NCBI GenBank assembly: GCA_002914805.1
Contig: JXTB01000199.1
Location: 286,744-350,743, forward strand
Direction of reading: 5' to 3'
Origin: Parasponia andersonii
Taxonomy: Eukaryota > Streptophyta > Magnoliopsida > Rosales > Cannabaceae
DNA: 64,000 nt
Shown here: positions 22,412 to 34,087 of the stretch, piece by piece
How the letters are laid out: every line of letters begins with the position of its first letter
How positions within the stretch are numbered: the stretch's first letter is position 1
The notes under the pieces: model-generated
Told to the model about the DNA's origin: nothing
Seen by the model: the letters and a program-made list of their open reading frames with translations, nothing else
Database searches by the model: none
Position numbers and translations under genes: made by a program

Positions 22412-24373
22412 ACTAGCTGATCTGAGCAGCAAAAGGGCATGCAATTTGAGGATGTTGATAGCTAATAAATTCCTTTCAAAAGCCACTCTCCAAGGTTGTG
22501 GACCTTATGGTGCCATGTGATATATAGACTATATTCAAATTGCCCGCGAATGTAAGAACAACTAATTTTAATTTAGTATTCAGCTACAAGTGTTTTCTGT
22601 AATGAGAAATGTAACATACATAATATGCCATAATATTATTGTCTAAAGTAACATCCGTTTTGCTCCGAATTTTCTACTATAATTGCTCATGTTGTTCAGT
22701 TGTTCTAGAGGATGAAACAGAGAAGAAACCATCTCCTTTTGCTTTGTTCTGATTCTTCTTCACTGTTGGAACTTTAGCTTAGATGTTTAAAATGTAGACG
22801 TTTGTAAGAGAAGTTGTCGTTTGAAAGACTTTGTCGTTTTCCCGAAATAGGTAGTTAAGTGTTGACGTTTATTATAAAATTGAGTGAAGTTTGTATTACA
22901 TAATATTGGATCTATAATATAGCTTGTTCCATACCAAGGGCATGTTCCACTTCCATAATCATAACCGGATGGGTCCATAAAGTGTGAGATCGTCCTGTAC
23001 TAAGGGCTCAATTGTTACATAATATATCTTGTGTTTAGTAATTTTTTTTTTTCTTCTTTCGGTTAAAAAAATAAACCAAGAAAAAAAAGGGAAAAAAATA
23101 CTAAAAACCTCTCCAAAGAAAGACATGTTTCTTCCTAATGAAAGTTTTTTTTGAGAAATTTAGGTGGTGACTAATATTTTTAATTTAATTAAGTAGATGC
23201 CTATTTTTAAAATTTTATAGCTAAATGTTTAAATGTATGTATTTTTATACTTAGAAAATAAATATATCTACTAATTTCAATTAATGTATTGAGTATATAA
23301 ATTTTTATGCTTGATATATAATATTTAACACTTGATATATAAACATATATACTCAATATTTTGTTATAATATTTGAAAAACAAATATTTATTTTAATTAG
23401 GCCAAAAATTCGGTCATTTTGCTATAAATCCCTAGCCTTTTGGTCCAAATTGAAAAATTCACAATAGTGGCTTCAATAGTTTCGTAGCCAAATTTTAGAA
23501 AGAAAAATATTAAATATCGTGATAAATTATCTTAATAAATTAATTTGAATAATATATGACAACTTTTGTTACAAATTTATGAGTGGACTAGAAAAAATAT
23601 TTAATAAATGCTAACCAGTTATATATTGCCATATATGTCAAGTTATTTTTTTCTAAATAACTTGTCAAGTAGTATTACTCTTTTAGAAATTTAGGAAGTT
23701 TGTCTTTTATTATCCGGTGTAAAAACTAAAAAGACCCCTATCCTATCCACCTTGCTAATATGACCTTAGCAAACAAATTTAATGGAAAATTAAAGACAAG
23801 CACACGCTATGTAGACGTGTCGTGTTTTTTTTTTTTTGTTTGAAAAGCGTGTCGTGTGGTTTTGATTCCTTGATTAATATTCGACAATCTTGACAAAAAA
23901 ACATAAAAAGAGAAAAGTAGAAATCTTCTGATCGGCGGACTGAGTAGAACAGTAGTACTTACACGAAATTGATAGTCAGAGTACATAGACCACAGTCTTC
24001 CAATATTTCACACGTGAGACATCACAACACAGCTGCAGCACCACTGTGACACGGGGCTCTCCCTCTTCGCATAAAGTTCGACTCCTTTCCTCATTTTAAC
24101 CAAAAACGACAAACCCTCTACTACTTGAACGGTTTCAGTTGCAGAAAGTAATTAGCTTCACTTTTGATGAACGACAGGGGAAAACAAAAAAAGGGTATGT
24201 CCATTTTAGCATTAAATAACACTTAATCATGTTTTCTTGTTTGATTTTTGCTGAATCTTAAATCATGGGGTCGTTTTAATTATCAGGATAAGTCTTTCTT
24301 GAGCTCTGGGATTCAGTGTTTTCTGCTATTGGATTGGTCTGCCTCTCCTGACTCCTCAGATTCCTTCTCTAGA
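22412..24373. other. Intergenic between REM copies F and G
   Basis: 22412-23000 is 3' flank conserved with regions downstream of copies G and D (GTTGACGTTTAT and GGGCATGTTCCACTTCC phrases). 23157-23452 is a dispersed repeat described separately. From about 23760 on the sequence is related to the upstream regions of copies F and D. No other gene is seen. Confidence 0.5.
23157..23452 (+). repeat. Dispersed non-coding repeat, copy 1
   Basis: The block from GAAATTTAGGTGGTGACTA to TTCGGTCATTTTGCTATAA matches, in reverse orientation, 50280-50545 at roughly 75-80 percent by eye, including ATTAAGTAGATG and TTTTATAGCTAAAT. It is about 290 bp, AT-rich and non-coding; probably a MITE-like or other non-autonomous element. 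Confidence 0.65.
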
Positions 24374-24380
24374 TATAAAA
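24374..24380 (+). promoter_or_regulatory. TATA box of REM gene G
   Basis: TATAAAA, 62 bp upstream of the ATG at 24436, in the same context (AAGCTCAAACA...GTGCCTCACAAACAA) as the TATA box of copy F. Confidence 0.55.
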
Positions 24381-24435
24381 GCTCAAACACAGTGCCTCAC
24401 AAACAACTAATTTTCCAAGGTTTTTAACTTCAACT

Positions 24436-27400
24436 ATGTCTCCTGGACCTCTTGGAGACACTGAGCAGTCCCCATTTTCATCTGGGACTCTCCATTTTTT
24501 CAGTATAATTCTTGAAGAGACTCTTCGAGAGAACAAGATTGTAAGTGTTCATTCGCCTCCGTGTTTCTCTCTCTGAGTTTATATCATCATTTTTGAGGTC
24601 AAACTATATAACATGTACCCTACGGAGGGTAAAACAGAATGAGAGATAGTTTGTGTGATTTGGGCTTTAAAAAAGCTTGTAGATCCTATTCTATGAAGTC
24701 TATTTTATGTAATTTTATGAGCTTCACTACTTTTAACATCTTCTCATATGACCGTTTTCAAAGTAAGATATGGTTGCACATATATGCATTTCTCATGGCT
24801 TATGCTGGTTTAGTGGGAAGCCATGAAGCTGTTATTTAGTCAGAAGGGTACTAGATAACATCAAATAATATCAATTGGGAATGAAAATGAAGCTATATAT
24901 ATATTTTTATTATTGATGTTAGTCGAATATATATATATACACAGACTGTAGTTGGAATAGAAAGGGTAATAACTATCCTAGATTTGATTACAATTTGAAT
25001 TAAAGAGAATAAGTCAAGGAGAGAAAGAAGGAGTAAATAAAGGAGCATTTATAACAGATATTATCTATAAACGGTAAGTATAAGATTAGGAGAGAATTGA
25101 TCAAGAGATTGATTCTGATGTATCTCTATCATGCCCCCGCAAGATGGACGATCGGTAAGTGAGACCAATCTTGGACATAAGTTCATGGAACCGGGTGCGA
25201 GCAAGCGGCTTTGTAAGAGCATCGGCGAGTTGATCGTTACCAGAAATGTATGACAGATGTAGGTTTTGACGTTGAACATTTTCACAAACAAAATGATAGT
25301 CAAGTCCTAAATATTTCATTTTTGAGTGGAACTTTGGATTGGCGGCAACATATGTAGCTCCCATATTATCACAGTAGATGACTGATTTGTTGGTGGGTAG
25401 GTATCCTAGCTCACGTAGTAAGTTTTGAACCCATAGGACCTTGGCAGTAGTCGCGGCAACAGCGCGGTATTCGGCTTCGGTGGAAGAGCAAGCAAGAATT
25501 CGTTGTTTGCGGGAACTCTAAGATATAGGATTTCGACCCAAATAACAATGTAACCAATTGTAAAAATATAGTCGTCTTTATCACCTGCCCAGTCGGCGTC
25601 TGTAAAAGCATGAAGAGTGGTCGGCGAGTCTCGGCGAACTAGTAAACCGTGTGTAGTAGTTCCTGCGAGATAGCGTAATAGGCGTTTGAGAGCGGCCCAA
25701 TGATCTTCAGTAGGTTTGTGCATGTATTGAGATAACCTGTTTACAGCAAAGGAGATGTCAAGTCTAGTTAAATAGAGATATTGAAGGCTTCCCACAAGTG
25801 CTCTGTATTCAGTTGGGTTGGCTAAAGGAGCTTCAGTTTGTGTGGATAGAGTGGGATGCGTGACCATAGGAGTGGGTATGGGTTTGGCATTTGACATATG
25901 GGCGCGGGTTAGAAGGTCTTGGAGATATTTATGTTGGCTAAGAAAGAGACCTTGAGGATGAGGTAACACTTCAATGCCAAGAAAATAGGAGAGGGTACCA
26001 AGATCTTTAAGAGAGAAACCAGAGGAGAATTGAGAGATGAATGTGTTTAGAAAAGATGAATTTGAGCCAGTGATAATAATATCATCAACATAGACAAGGA
26101 GGTAGATGAGATCATGAGTATTACGTAGAACAAATAAGGATGTGTCTGAGACGGAATTTTTGAACCCAAGAGTAAGAAAATAGGATTTGAGTTCATTATA
26201 CCGAGCTCGAGGAGCTTGTTTAAGACCATAGAGAGCTTTGCGAAGTTTGCAAACATGAGTAGGATGAGATTGACTAACAAAACCAGGGGGTTAGACCATA
26301 AACACGTCCTCCATGAGAAAACCTTGGAGAAAAGCATTATTAATGTCAATTTGACGAATAGACCACCCATAGATTATGGCTAGAGAAAGAACAATGCGGA
26401 CAGTAGCGGGTTTAACTACGGGGCTGAAAGTTTTAGTGTAGTCGAGGCCGGGACGTTGGTGGAACCCTTTAGCTATTAGGCGAGCCTTGTGACGGGCTAT
26501 GGAGCCATCCGGGTTATAGTTAGTCCGAAAGATCCACTTACAACTAATGAGATTTTGTGATGGAGAGGAGGGGTCCCATGTTTTATTTTTGAGCAAGGCA
26601 TCATATTCAGTTTGCATAGCATCACGCCAAACGGGGCTTTTGAGAGCTTGAGTGATTGTGGTAGGTTCGGTAGAAGAAGGTTGGAGAGAGACATGGAGAT
26701 TCATTTTAGTAATCGGTTTACGAATATTATTTTGTAGGCGAGTGAGAGAGCGTGGTGGAGGTGGTAGGGGAGGAGGAGTGGGGGTGTTTGAGGTAGCCGA
26801 GGTCTGGGAGGGGTGGGAGAGAGAGGTCCTGGAGGGTTATGGAGGGGGATAGCTGGTGTGGATGATGCAGCAGAGATAATAGGAAGAGGAAGTGCACACC
26901 ATTCATCCGTTTCGATGGATGTGTGTGGTGATGCCCTCATGGAAGAGGAAGAAAAAGGGAATTCATGCTCAATGAATTTGACATGTCGAGAAACATAGAT
27001 TTTGTTGGAGTGAGGAGCAAGACAGTAATAGGCGCTTTGGGTAACAGAATAACCAACAAAGACACAAGGAGACGAGCCAGGATCGAGTTTATTTGAGGTA
27101 TAGGGACGTAGCCATGGATAACAAAGACATCCAAAGCTACGAAGTTTGAGATAATTAGGCGTGTGGCCATGTAGTTTAGAGTAAGGAGATTGAAGGTGAA
27201 GCGTAGGAGTAGGCAGACGATTAATTAAATAGCAAGCAGTAGCAAAAGCAAGATGCCAATATTTTCGTGGCATAGAGGAATGAGTGAGGAGGGAAAGACC
27301 TGTTTCAACGATATGACAATGACGACGTTCCGAATAGCCAATGCGCTCGGGAGTACGAGGAGGAGAGGTGAGGTGAGGTGAGTTATACCATGAGACTCAA

Positions 27401-30400
27401 GTGTTGGATCTAAACCAATATATTCACCACCATTATCACTATAGATTGTAATGATGGGGCGTTTAAAAAAATTTTCAACCAAGAGTTTGAATTTATGAAA
27501 AGTGGCAGTAGCATCATTTTTGTGTTCAAGAGGGTAAAACCATATATATTTAGAATAATGGTCAACGAAATAAGATAATATTTGTAGCCATCGTAAGAAA
27601 GTGGGAGAAGTCCAAACATCACTATAAAGAATATCAAGAGGACCATGAGATTGAATGGTATTTTGATAGAATGGCAATTTGTGGCTCTTATTACAATCAC
27701 ATGAATTACAGTGAAAAGATACTGTTTTTGGAATATTTAAATTAAAAGCATTGCTAATATGACGTAGAATAGAATAAGATGGATGGCCTAATCTGTGATG
27801 CCAATCGGTAGTAGATGTCAATTTGACTGAGTGAATGGCAGGATGAGTGGGATGCCATTCATAGATTCCAGATTTAGTTGGACCTTGAAGAAGGGGTACC
27901 CCCGTGCGCAGATCCTTCACAATATAGGAATTAGGTAAGAAAGTGATAGAGGTATTATTATCATGACAAAATTTAGAGATAGAAATAATATTACAAGAAA
28001 CGGAAAGTACATGAAGAATATGATTAAGATTAAATGTAGTAGTAGGGATAAGAAGTGAAGTGGATCTAGTGTTTGAGATGGCGAGGCTCGAGCCATCTCC
28101 AATAATTAGTTCCTCAGTACCATCATACAGGGAGTGAAGAGCAAGGTTTTCAAGATCATGGGTGATGTGATGAGTGGCACCACTGTCGAGAAGCCAACCA
28201 TTAGAGGAGGGGTCGGTAGCGGTGGCAGCGTAAGCACGAGGAAACGAGGATTGATAGCCTTTGGCAACAGGGTGAGGTGTTGCATGAGAAGGAACCATGG
28301 ATGGGTTGGATTGTTGGGAAGGTAGTATTGCATTTGGATATTGGGTGCGGAAAATGGGGCATTGGGAGACATAATGACCTTGGTTTCGGTACCATTGACA
28401 CCGTCCTTTGAAGGGTTGAGAAGAACGAGTAGGAGGATGAGAGTTGGAGTGGTGGAGTGGGAAGAAGGCCTGCATTGGAAGAGGGAGGACGGTATTGATA
28501 GTTTCTATTTTGTTGTTTGGCCGCATAGTTAACAGTGGCAGGGAAATTGTTGGAGGATTTGGCTTTGTGTTTGAGGGAGAGTTCACGATTGATGAGTTTT
28601 TCATGTAACTCATCAAACGTGATAGGAGTTTCACGGTTTTGGACGCCATTGATGACACTCTCATACAACGATGTCTTCGGGATCAAGGGCCAAGAGAGGC
28701 TAGTTGATCGGTACAGTACTTGATTTCCTGCACGTAGTCAGAAATGGAACGAGGACCCTTGGTAATATTTTTAAGGTGATCTTTTATTTGTTTGAGATGG
28801 CCTTTTGAGGGATTGGCATATGTCTTAGCAAGAGTTTGCCAAGTGTCATGGGTAGTAGAGCATTGTGAAATGAGAGGGACAAGTGGGTTGGAAAGCGTGC
28901 CAGCAAGAGCTCCAAGAATGAGCTTGTCTTGACCGAAACATGTCATGTAGGCATGATTAGTAGTAGTGGTGTTATTTGGGTAATTGTTTTAGATGGGGCA
29001 TGATGAGAACTATCTATGAATTTATGTAGATCATGGCCAAGGAGGGTAGCTTCAAGTTGAGTTTTCCATGAGATATAATTTGTTGGAGTGAGTTTCAAGA
29101 TGTGAGAAAGGGAGATGATGATGAAAGGCTTGGTCGGTTCAGCATTGTTGGGTAGAAGAGATTGATCATTGGATGCCATTGAAGAGGGAGGATGAAGAAC
29201 CGTGGAAAAAAGAAAAGAAAAAAAAAATGGATCTATGCTCTGGATACCATATAAAGGGAAATAATATCAACTGTGAATGAAAATGAAGTTATATATTTTT
29301 ATTATTGATGTTAGTCGTATATATATATATATAATATACACACACTGTAGTTGGAATACAAAGGGTAATAACTATCCTAGATTTGATTACAATTTGAATT
29401 AAAGAGAATAAGTCAAGGAGAGAAAGAAGGAGTAAATAAAAGAGTATTTACAATAGATATCATCTATAAACGGTAAGCATAAAATTAGGAGAGAATTGGT
29501 CAAGATATTGATTCTGATGTATCTCTATCATTTTTAACATGCCATGGTAATGCATGTATGTATATTTGTTTATATCAGTCATATCATGAATGTGGATTGA
29601 GAAAGTATTTTACAAGCGATTTGAGACATTTTTCTTCTCATTGTGCAGCGACTTCCCAAAAAATTTGTAAGGGAATATGGGGAAACTTTATCCGATTCAG
29701 TGTTTGTTAAGCTTCCTTGTGGTTCGAAATGGAAAATGGAGTTGAGAAAACACGAAAACAATATTTGGTTAGAGAAGGGTTGGCCAGATTTTGCAAAGCA
29801 TTATTCCATAAAAAGAGGCAGCATGCTATTGTTTAGATATGAAGGGAATTCTGAATTTCATGCTGTCATATTTGATACAAGTACTGTTGAGATAGATTAT
29901 CCTTATATTCCTGTCCATTCTGATAAATCTGACGTTGATTTGGAACTCCAAGCACCTAAGGATGTAGTTGTTGAAGATGATGTTGAAATCTTAGACGATT
30001 TATTACCCTGCCCCAAAGCAAGGGAAAAATCTCCATTACCGTGTTCTCAGGCTCACAAGAGTTTGAGAACAAGCCATGGTAAAACTCTATGCAACTCAGC
30101 TGGTCCTAATGAATGTGTACTTGACATAAGGATTTTGTTTTTCTGCTCTATTTTCCCTCATGACTGCATTCTTTTCTTTTTTATCCCTTATACGTTTCTT
30201 TATTTAACTTGTTGTCAGGTCTTGATTTTGGAGCAAAACTAGAGCGCCCCTTGACGGACAATGAAAGAGCTAGAATTCTTGAAAAGGTTCCATTTGAATG
30301 TGAAAAACCTTTCTTCAAGGCTCTTATGCGACCAACACATGTTGGTTCTAAAGCTGAGCAATTTGTAAGCTTCTCTGTATATGACCTGCTATTTACTCCA

Positions 30401-31403
30401 AAGTGCAAGTATAGTTCCTTGGTAAAGTAGAAACTTGTAACTAATTTCTTTTTTTTTTGAGAAGCGTGTACCTTCTGACTTTGCTATGAGATACATGAAG
30501 AATTTGGAAGGTGATGTTGTTCTTTATGTTCCGAGTGTGGGATCGTGGTTTGTTGAATTCAGAATGAGACCCTCAAGATCTGAGAGTTGTGTGGCTAGAC
30601 TGTGTAAAGGTTGGCGTGAATTTTCAAATGGCAATAGTTTAGAAGTTGGTGATGTCTGCATTTTCAAGCTTCTTGATGGAGCTAAAACTTCATTTGAAGT
30701 TTTCATCGTCCGCTTTGCTGAATATGAATATACCCAATGGTCTCAGCATCCTTTGACTTCCATTGAAAGAGTTCCATTTGTGTCTGAAAACCCTTTCTTC
30801 AAGGTTTATATGCAACCAACATATGTTGGTTCTAAAGCCGAGCATCTTGTAAGCTTCTGAGCATATGATTTACTATATACTCCAAAACTGCACGTAAATT
30901 CCTTTACCAGTAGAAACATCACTAATTTCCGTCTCGTTTTTTTGAGCAGGATGTACCATTAGACTTCGCTATGAGTTACATTAAGAATGAAGGTGATGTC
31001 ATTCTTTTGGGTCCGAATGGTAATTATTGGCATGCGCAGTTCAAAATGAACCCCCTAAAATGTGGGAATCGTTTGGCTAGACTCTGCGATGGTTGGCAAG
31101 AATTTGCAAATGGCAATAATTTAGAAGTTGGTGATGTCTGCATTTTTGAGCTTCTTGATGTTGATGGAAATAAAACTTCATTTAAGGTTTCCATTGACCG
31201 CTTTGCTGAATGTGCAAGTCTCCAACGGTCTCTAGGTTAGTTGTGAATGTGAACAACTTTTGATGTATTGAGTTCTGTTTATGTGACTGTTGTATTTGCG
31301 TAGTTATCAAAAAACATAAACTTCTCTTTGTTCAGGAGTTGACAATGCAACTAGCGCAAGGAAGTCAAAGGGAGATGCAAGAGTTAAGATTGAAATCGAC
31401 TGA
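24436..31403 (+). CDS. REM-type B3 transcription factor G (three B3 domains), copia in intron 1
   Basis: Predicted exons: 24436-24540 ([17 protein letters not shown]), 29649-about 30078, 30219-30364, 30465-30848, 30950-31235, 31336-31403 (TGA at 31401). This gives about 472 aa. B3 domain 1 spans residues about 22-125 ([15 protein letters not shown] plus [44 protein letters not shown]). Domain 2 lies in exons 3-4 and domain 3 in exons 4-5 ([19 protein letters not shown]). B3 proteins bind DNA in the nucleus; REM members are typical of flower meristem and gametophyte expression (family knowledge). The exon 2 donor is uncertain: 30079 (CATG then GTAAAA) and 30115 both keep the phase. All other exons are open. 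Intron 1 is about 5.1 kb because of a minus-strand copia insertion. Relative to copy D one B3 module is lost and two exons are fused. Confidence 0.75.
24863..25131 (-). repeat. 3' LTR of copia 2
   Basis: On the minus strand it begins TGATAGAGATACATCAG at 25131. It matches 29259-29530 almost base for base outside variable AT-repeat stretches. The terminal bases on the 24863 side are not firmly fixed. Confidence 0.75.
25101..26704 (-). pseudogene. pol: Copia 2 reverse transcriptase and RNase H
   Basis: RT motifs: [52 protein letters not shown], then a single in-frame TAA at about 26293-26295. After it the same frame stays open through [14 protein letters not shown] and [13 protein letters not shown] (catalytic YVDD near 26080) to RNase H ([10 protein letters not shown], about 25590). 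A break near 25400-25520 precedes the C-terminal [19 protein letters not shown]. This is the best-preserved RT of the window, with one nonsense codon in the core. Confidence 0.85.
26701..28465 (-). pseudogene. pol: Copia 2 protease and integrase
   Basis: Reading down the minus strand: [14 protein letters not shown] (protease active site, about 28180), [20 protein letters not shown] (pre-integrase), [36 protein letters not shown] and [11 protein letters not shown] (integrase core, about 27420). A frameshift near 27370, inside a run of GAGGT repeats on the plus strand, separates this from [20 protein letters not shown] and [19 protein letters not shown] in the downstream frame to 26701. Confidence 0.85.
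28470..29179 (-). pseudogene. gag: Copia 2 gag
   Basis: Start [19 protein letters not shown] at 29179. [19 protein letters not shown] is the plant copia gag N-terminal motif, followed in a second frame by [20 protein letters not shown] and [19 protein letters not shown] (UBN2-type gag). Frame changes occur near 28945, 28685 and 28465, after which a knuckle-like [14 protein letters not shown] is read. Confidence 0.8.
29259..29530 (-). repeat. 5' LTR of copia 2
   Basis: Minus-strand start TGATAGAG at 29530; the other end lies next to the primer-binding site near 29249. It contains an AT dinucleotide stretch near 29317-29340 that differs in length from the other LTR. Confidence 0.75.
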
Positions 31404-32060
31404 ACTAACATCTACTGAAGTGGCATAGCTGAGCAGCAAAATGGCTTGCAATTTGAGGATGTTGCTTCTATATCATAAATTCCTTTCAAAAGTGACTCTC
31501 CAAGGTTGTTTACCTTATGGTGCCGTGTGATATATGGTATATTTAATTGCCTATGAATGTAAGAACAGCTAATTCTAATCTTAGTATCCGCTTCAAATGC
31601 TCTCTGCAATGAGTATGTAACTATATAGTATGCCATGATTTTAGTGAAGTAACTTTCGTTTTGCTTTAAAATTTTCTGCTATAATTGTTCATTTGGTCTA
31701 CAGGATGAAATAGAGCAAGAAATTGTCTCCTAAGCGTTGACGTTTATAAGAGGAGATGTCGTTTTACAGAAATTGTCATTTTTCTGGAGTAGGTAGTTAA
31801 AAGTTGACGTTTATTAGAAAATTGAGGGAACTTGTTTCATCTATATTACGTCAATGTGATTATAATATAGCGTTTTCCAGACTAAGGGCATGTTCCACTT
31901 CCATAGTACATCATAACCAGATGAGTCCACACAAGTATGAGAATCGTTCTGACAGGATTAGATTGGAATATTGGTTGAGATTGGATAGGACTCTCTAGGT
32001 AATATATTATTGTTATCTTTGGTGCAAAACAGACTAAAAAATAATACATTATAAAAACAT

Positions 32061-32196
32061 TTCTTAATGTAGTTTTAATACATATTCTATTGATAATAAA
32101 CAAATAAAAGGTGAGATTTGTAATTTATAATTTCTTAATTTAGTTTTAATACACATTCTGTTGATAATAAACAAATAAAAGGTGAGATTTGTAATG
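32061..32196. repeat. 71-bp tandem duplication
   Basis: Two adjacent copies starting TTCTTAAT at 32061 and 32132, sharing TTGATAATAAACAAATAAAA and GGTGAGATTTGTAAT, with a few mismatches. Confidence 0.85.
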
Positions 32197-32867
32197 TAAT
32201 GGAGCGTTAAAAGATGAGTACTTTTATCGTGGGTGCACTATACTTAATCTCCTCTGAGAATAAGTACTTTCCGGTTCTTTAGTTGGAATTTAATAATATT
32301 CATAATGAGATCTTTTATTATAAAGTACATAATCATAAAAGAAATTGATAAAAGTCTTTTGGAGAAAAAATGTACACTAGGATCTTGATAAAATCGACTT
32401 ATGCAGATCATTATTAATGTGTGCTTTGATAGAGCTATATGTCTTATCGGTTGGTTCGTTGTGACTTCCATTCAAAATCCTTTATTAGTGTCTCTTGTTT
32501 CTCATTAGAAAATCACAATAAGACAAATACTACTTTACACACATTTTAAATTTGAATAGATATAGAAAGAAATCAATATAGATCAAGATCTAAGTAGATT
32601 AAAATAACAGAAATAAAAACAAACATCATAAACTATCACAGATCTAGATCTGAGGAATTCGAGACCATCCTAAATCTAAATCTAAGAAGAAGATTATCTT
32701 CCTCCATGGGAGGATTATTTAACACTAAAACAAAAAATAAGAAATAAAATTGTAAAGGACCTATACCGGAAAGAGGAAAAAAATCATTCTCTGATAGGAG
32801 AGATACCTATCAACGAAAGAAACTGCCAGTGGAAGAAAGATGACTTAAAAAGAGTGAGTCCTAGTTA

Positions 32868-32900
<33 letters not shown>
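32868..32900. repeat. AT microsatellite
   Basis: Uninterrupted TA dinucleotides for about 30 bases. Confidence 0.9.
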
Positions 32901-32904
<4 letters not shown>

Positions 32905-34087
32905 ATGGATTATTTATAATCTAATCTTTGTATTATATTTATGACTTTATTGTTGTTATTGATGAAATGAAATTCATCTTGGATTCAAAAAAAAAAAAAT
33001 TCAAATTGACCTTTTAATTGCTAATTAGACTTGACATGCAAATTAGAGAATACTTCACATGGTGCAGGTGATTTTGATTAATCAATATTCAATAATCTTT
33101 GGCCAATAATAATTAATAAAGAGATAAAAACAGTCTGATCGATAGTAGTACATTAAGCTTTGGCCAATAAATAATTAATATAGAGATAGAAAATAGTCTG
33201 ATTAATAGTATTAGTAGTACATTGGTACTTACACAAAAATGAAATGGTTTATTTTAGGTTTGCTCTGTATTATCTTGAACGTTTTATTAGGCTCCATGGA
33301 CTATTAAAAGTTTTAATTTTGCTCTTTAAACTACTAAAATCGTTATCGTGTGGGGGCAAATAGGTGAAAAGTATGACAGGTGCATAAACAATTCTTATAC
33401 TTGCCTAATAAATTGAATTCACGGGACAAAGTTGAATTTTGTAATAAAGTGGGGATATAAATGAAAGTACAAGTATATATACATAGACAGTGATTTAGCA
33501 TCGATCAACGTGATTAAGCGAGATTCAAGTGACTCACACTACCGTTTAGTGATTATTGAGACGAGATTCAAGTGATTTACTTCTACCACCGTTTAGTTTG
33601 CTACAGTAGTGGCTAACATTTTTTAAACAAAGTTGGATTAGTACGATAGTGACTAACATTCTTAAACAAATTGGAATTCCGAAGATAACGTGCAGAGAGA
33701 GTAGCCATCGCCCCCTCCTCTTTTTTTTCCATAAAAGAAAAGTACATGCACCATAGTCTTCAATATTTCACTGTGGTAAGCATCCGATGCACACGTGGGC
33801 TCTCTTCAGTGGAAAAGTTTACTGTTTTGCTCTCATCCTTTAACAAAACGAGTAAACGACAAACAATTTCCTGACAACGATATATTGTCAGTATTTTTCC
33901 ACAGCTTCAGTCCAGTGTCCAGTTATCTTTGCACGCAAAATCATAGAAAACTGCACAAATGGGTATGGGTTCATTTTAATCTTCAGTAACACTCGCTCCA
34001 AGCTCTTGGATTTGGCTACATTTTGTCTCTGCATCTCCTCTGCTTCGTCATCTTCACAACTCATTACCAAGCTTTTGAAGTTCAACG

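Larger units (their letters stand above)
24863..29530 (-). mobile_element. Ty1/copia retrotransposon 2, minus strand, in intron 1 of REM gene G
   Basis: Direct repeats of about 270 bp (24863-25131 and 29259-29530) flank minus-strand gag, protease, integrase, RT and RNase H. The primer site on the minus strand (TGGTATCCAGAGC, about 29237-29249) adjoins the right LTR, and a purine tract (GCGGGGGCA, minus) adjoins the left. The flanking host sequence matches intron 1 of copy F on both sides (GATAACATC on the left, TTTTTAACA on the right). I found no clean target duplication; the host-side edge of the left LTR may be damaged. Confidence 0.9.
31404..34087. other. Intergenic between REM genes G and D
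   Basis: 31404-32000 is 3' flank conserved with those of copies F and D. 32061-32196 is a 71-bp tandem pair. 32868-32900 is an AT dinucleotide run. 33098-33224 is an imperfect 60-65-bp tandem pair (CTTTGGCCAATAA...CAGTCTGAT). 33520-33680 contains two short repeats (GAGATTCAAGTGA and AGTGACTAACATT). From about 33030 on it is related to the upstream regions of copies F and G, so it probably holds the promoter of gene D; no clear TATA box is seen. No gene recognised. Confidence 0.5.

Noticed and set aside
26047..26370. 107-codon minus-strand open frame
   Set aside because: Shadow of the copia 2 RT. The true frame through the same bases contains [14 protein letters not shown] and YVDDII.
28106..28372. 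Additional minus-strand frames overlapping copia 2 protease
   Set aside because: Alternative frame of the region that encodes [14 protein letters not shown]; composition-driven.
24863..29535. A 5-bp target duplication for copia 2
   Set aside because: The right flank TTTTT has no equivalent next to the left LTR edge, so no duplication is claimed.
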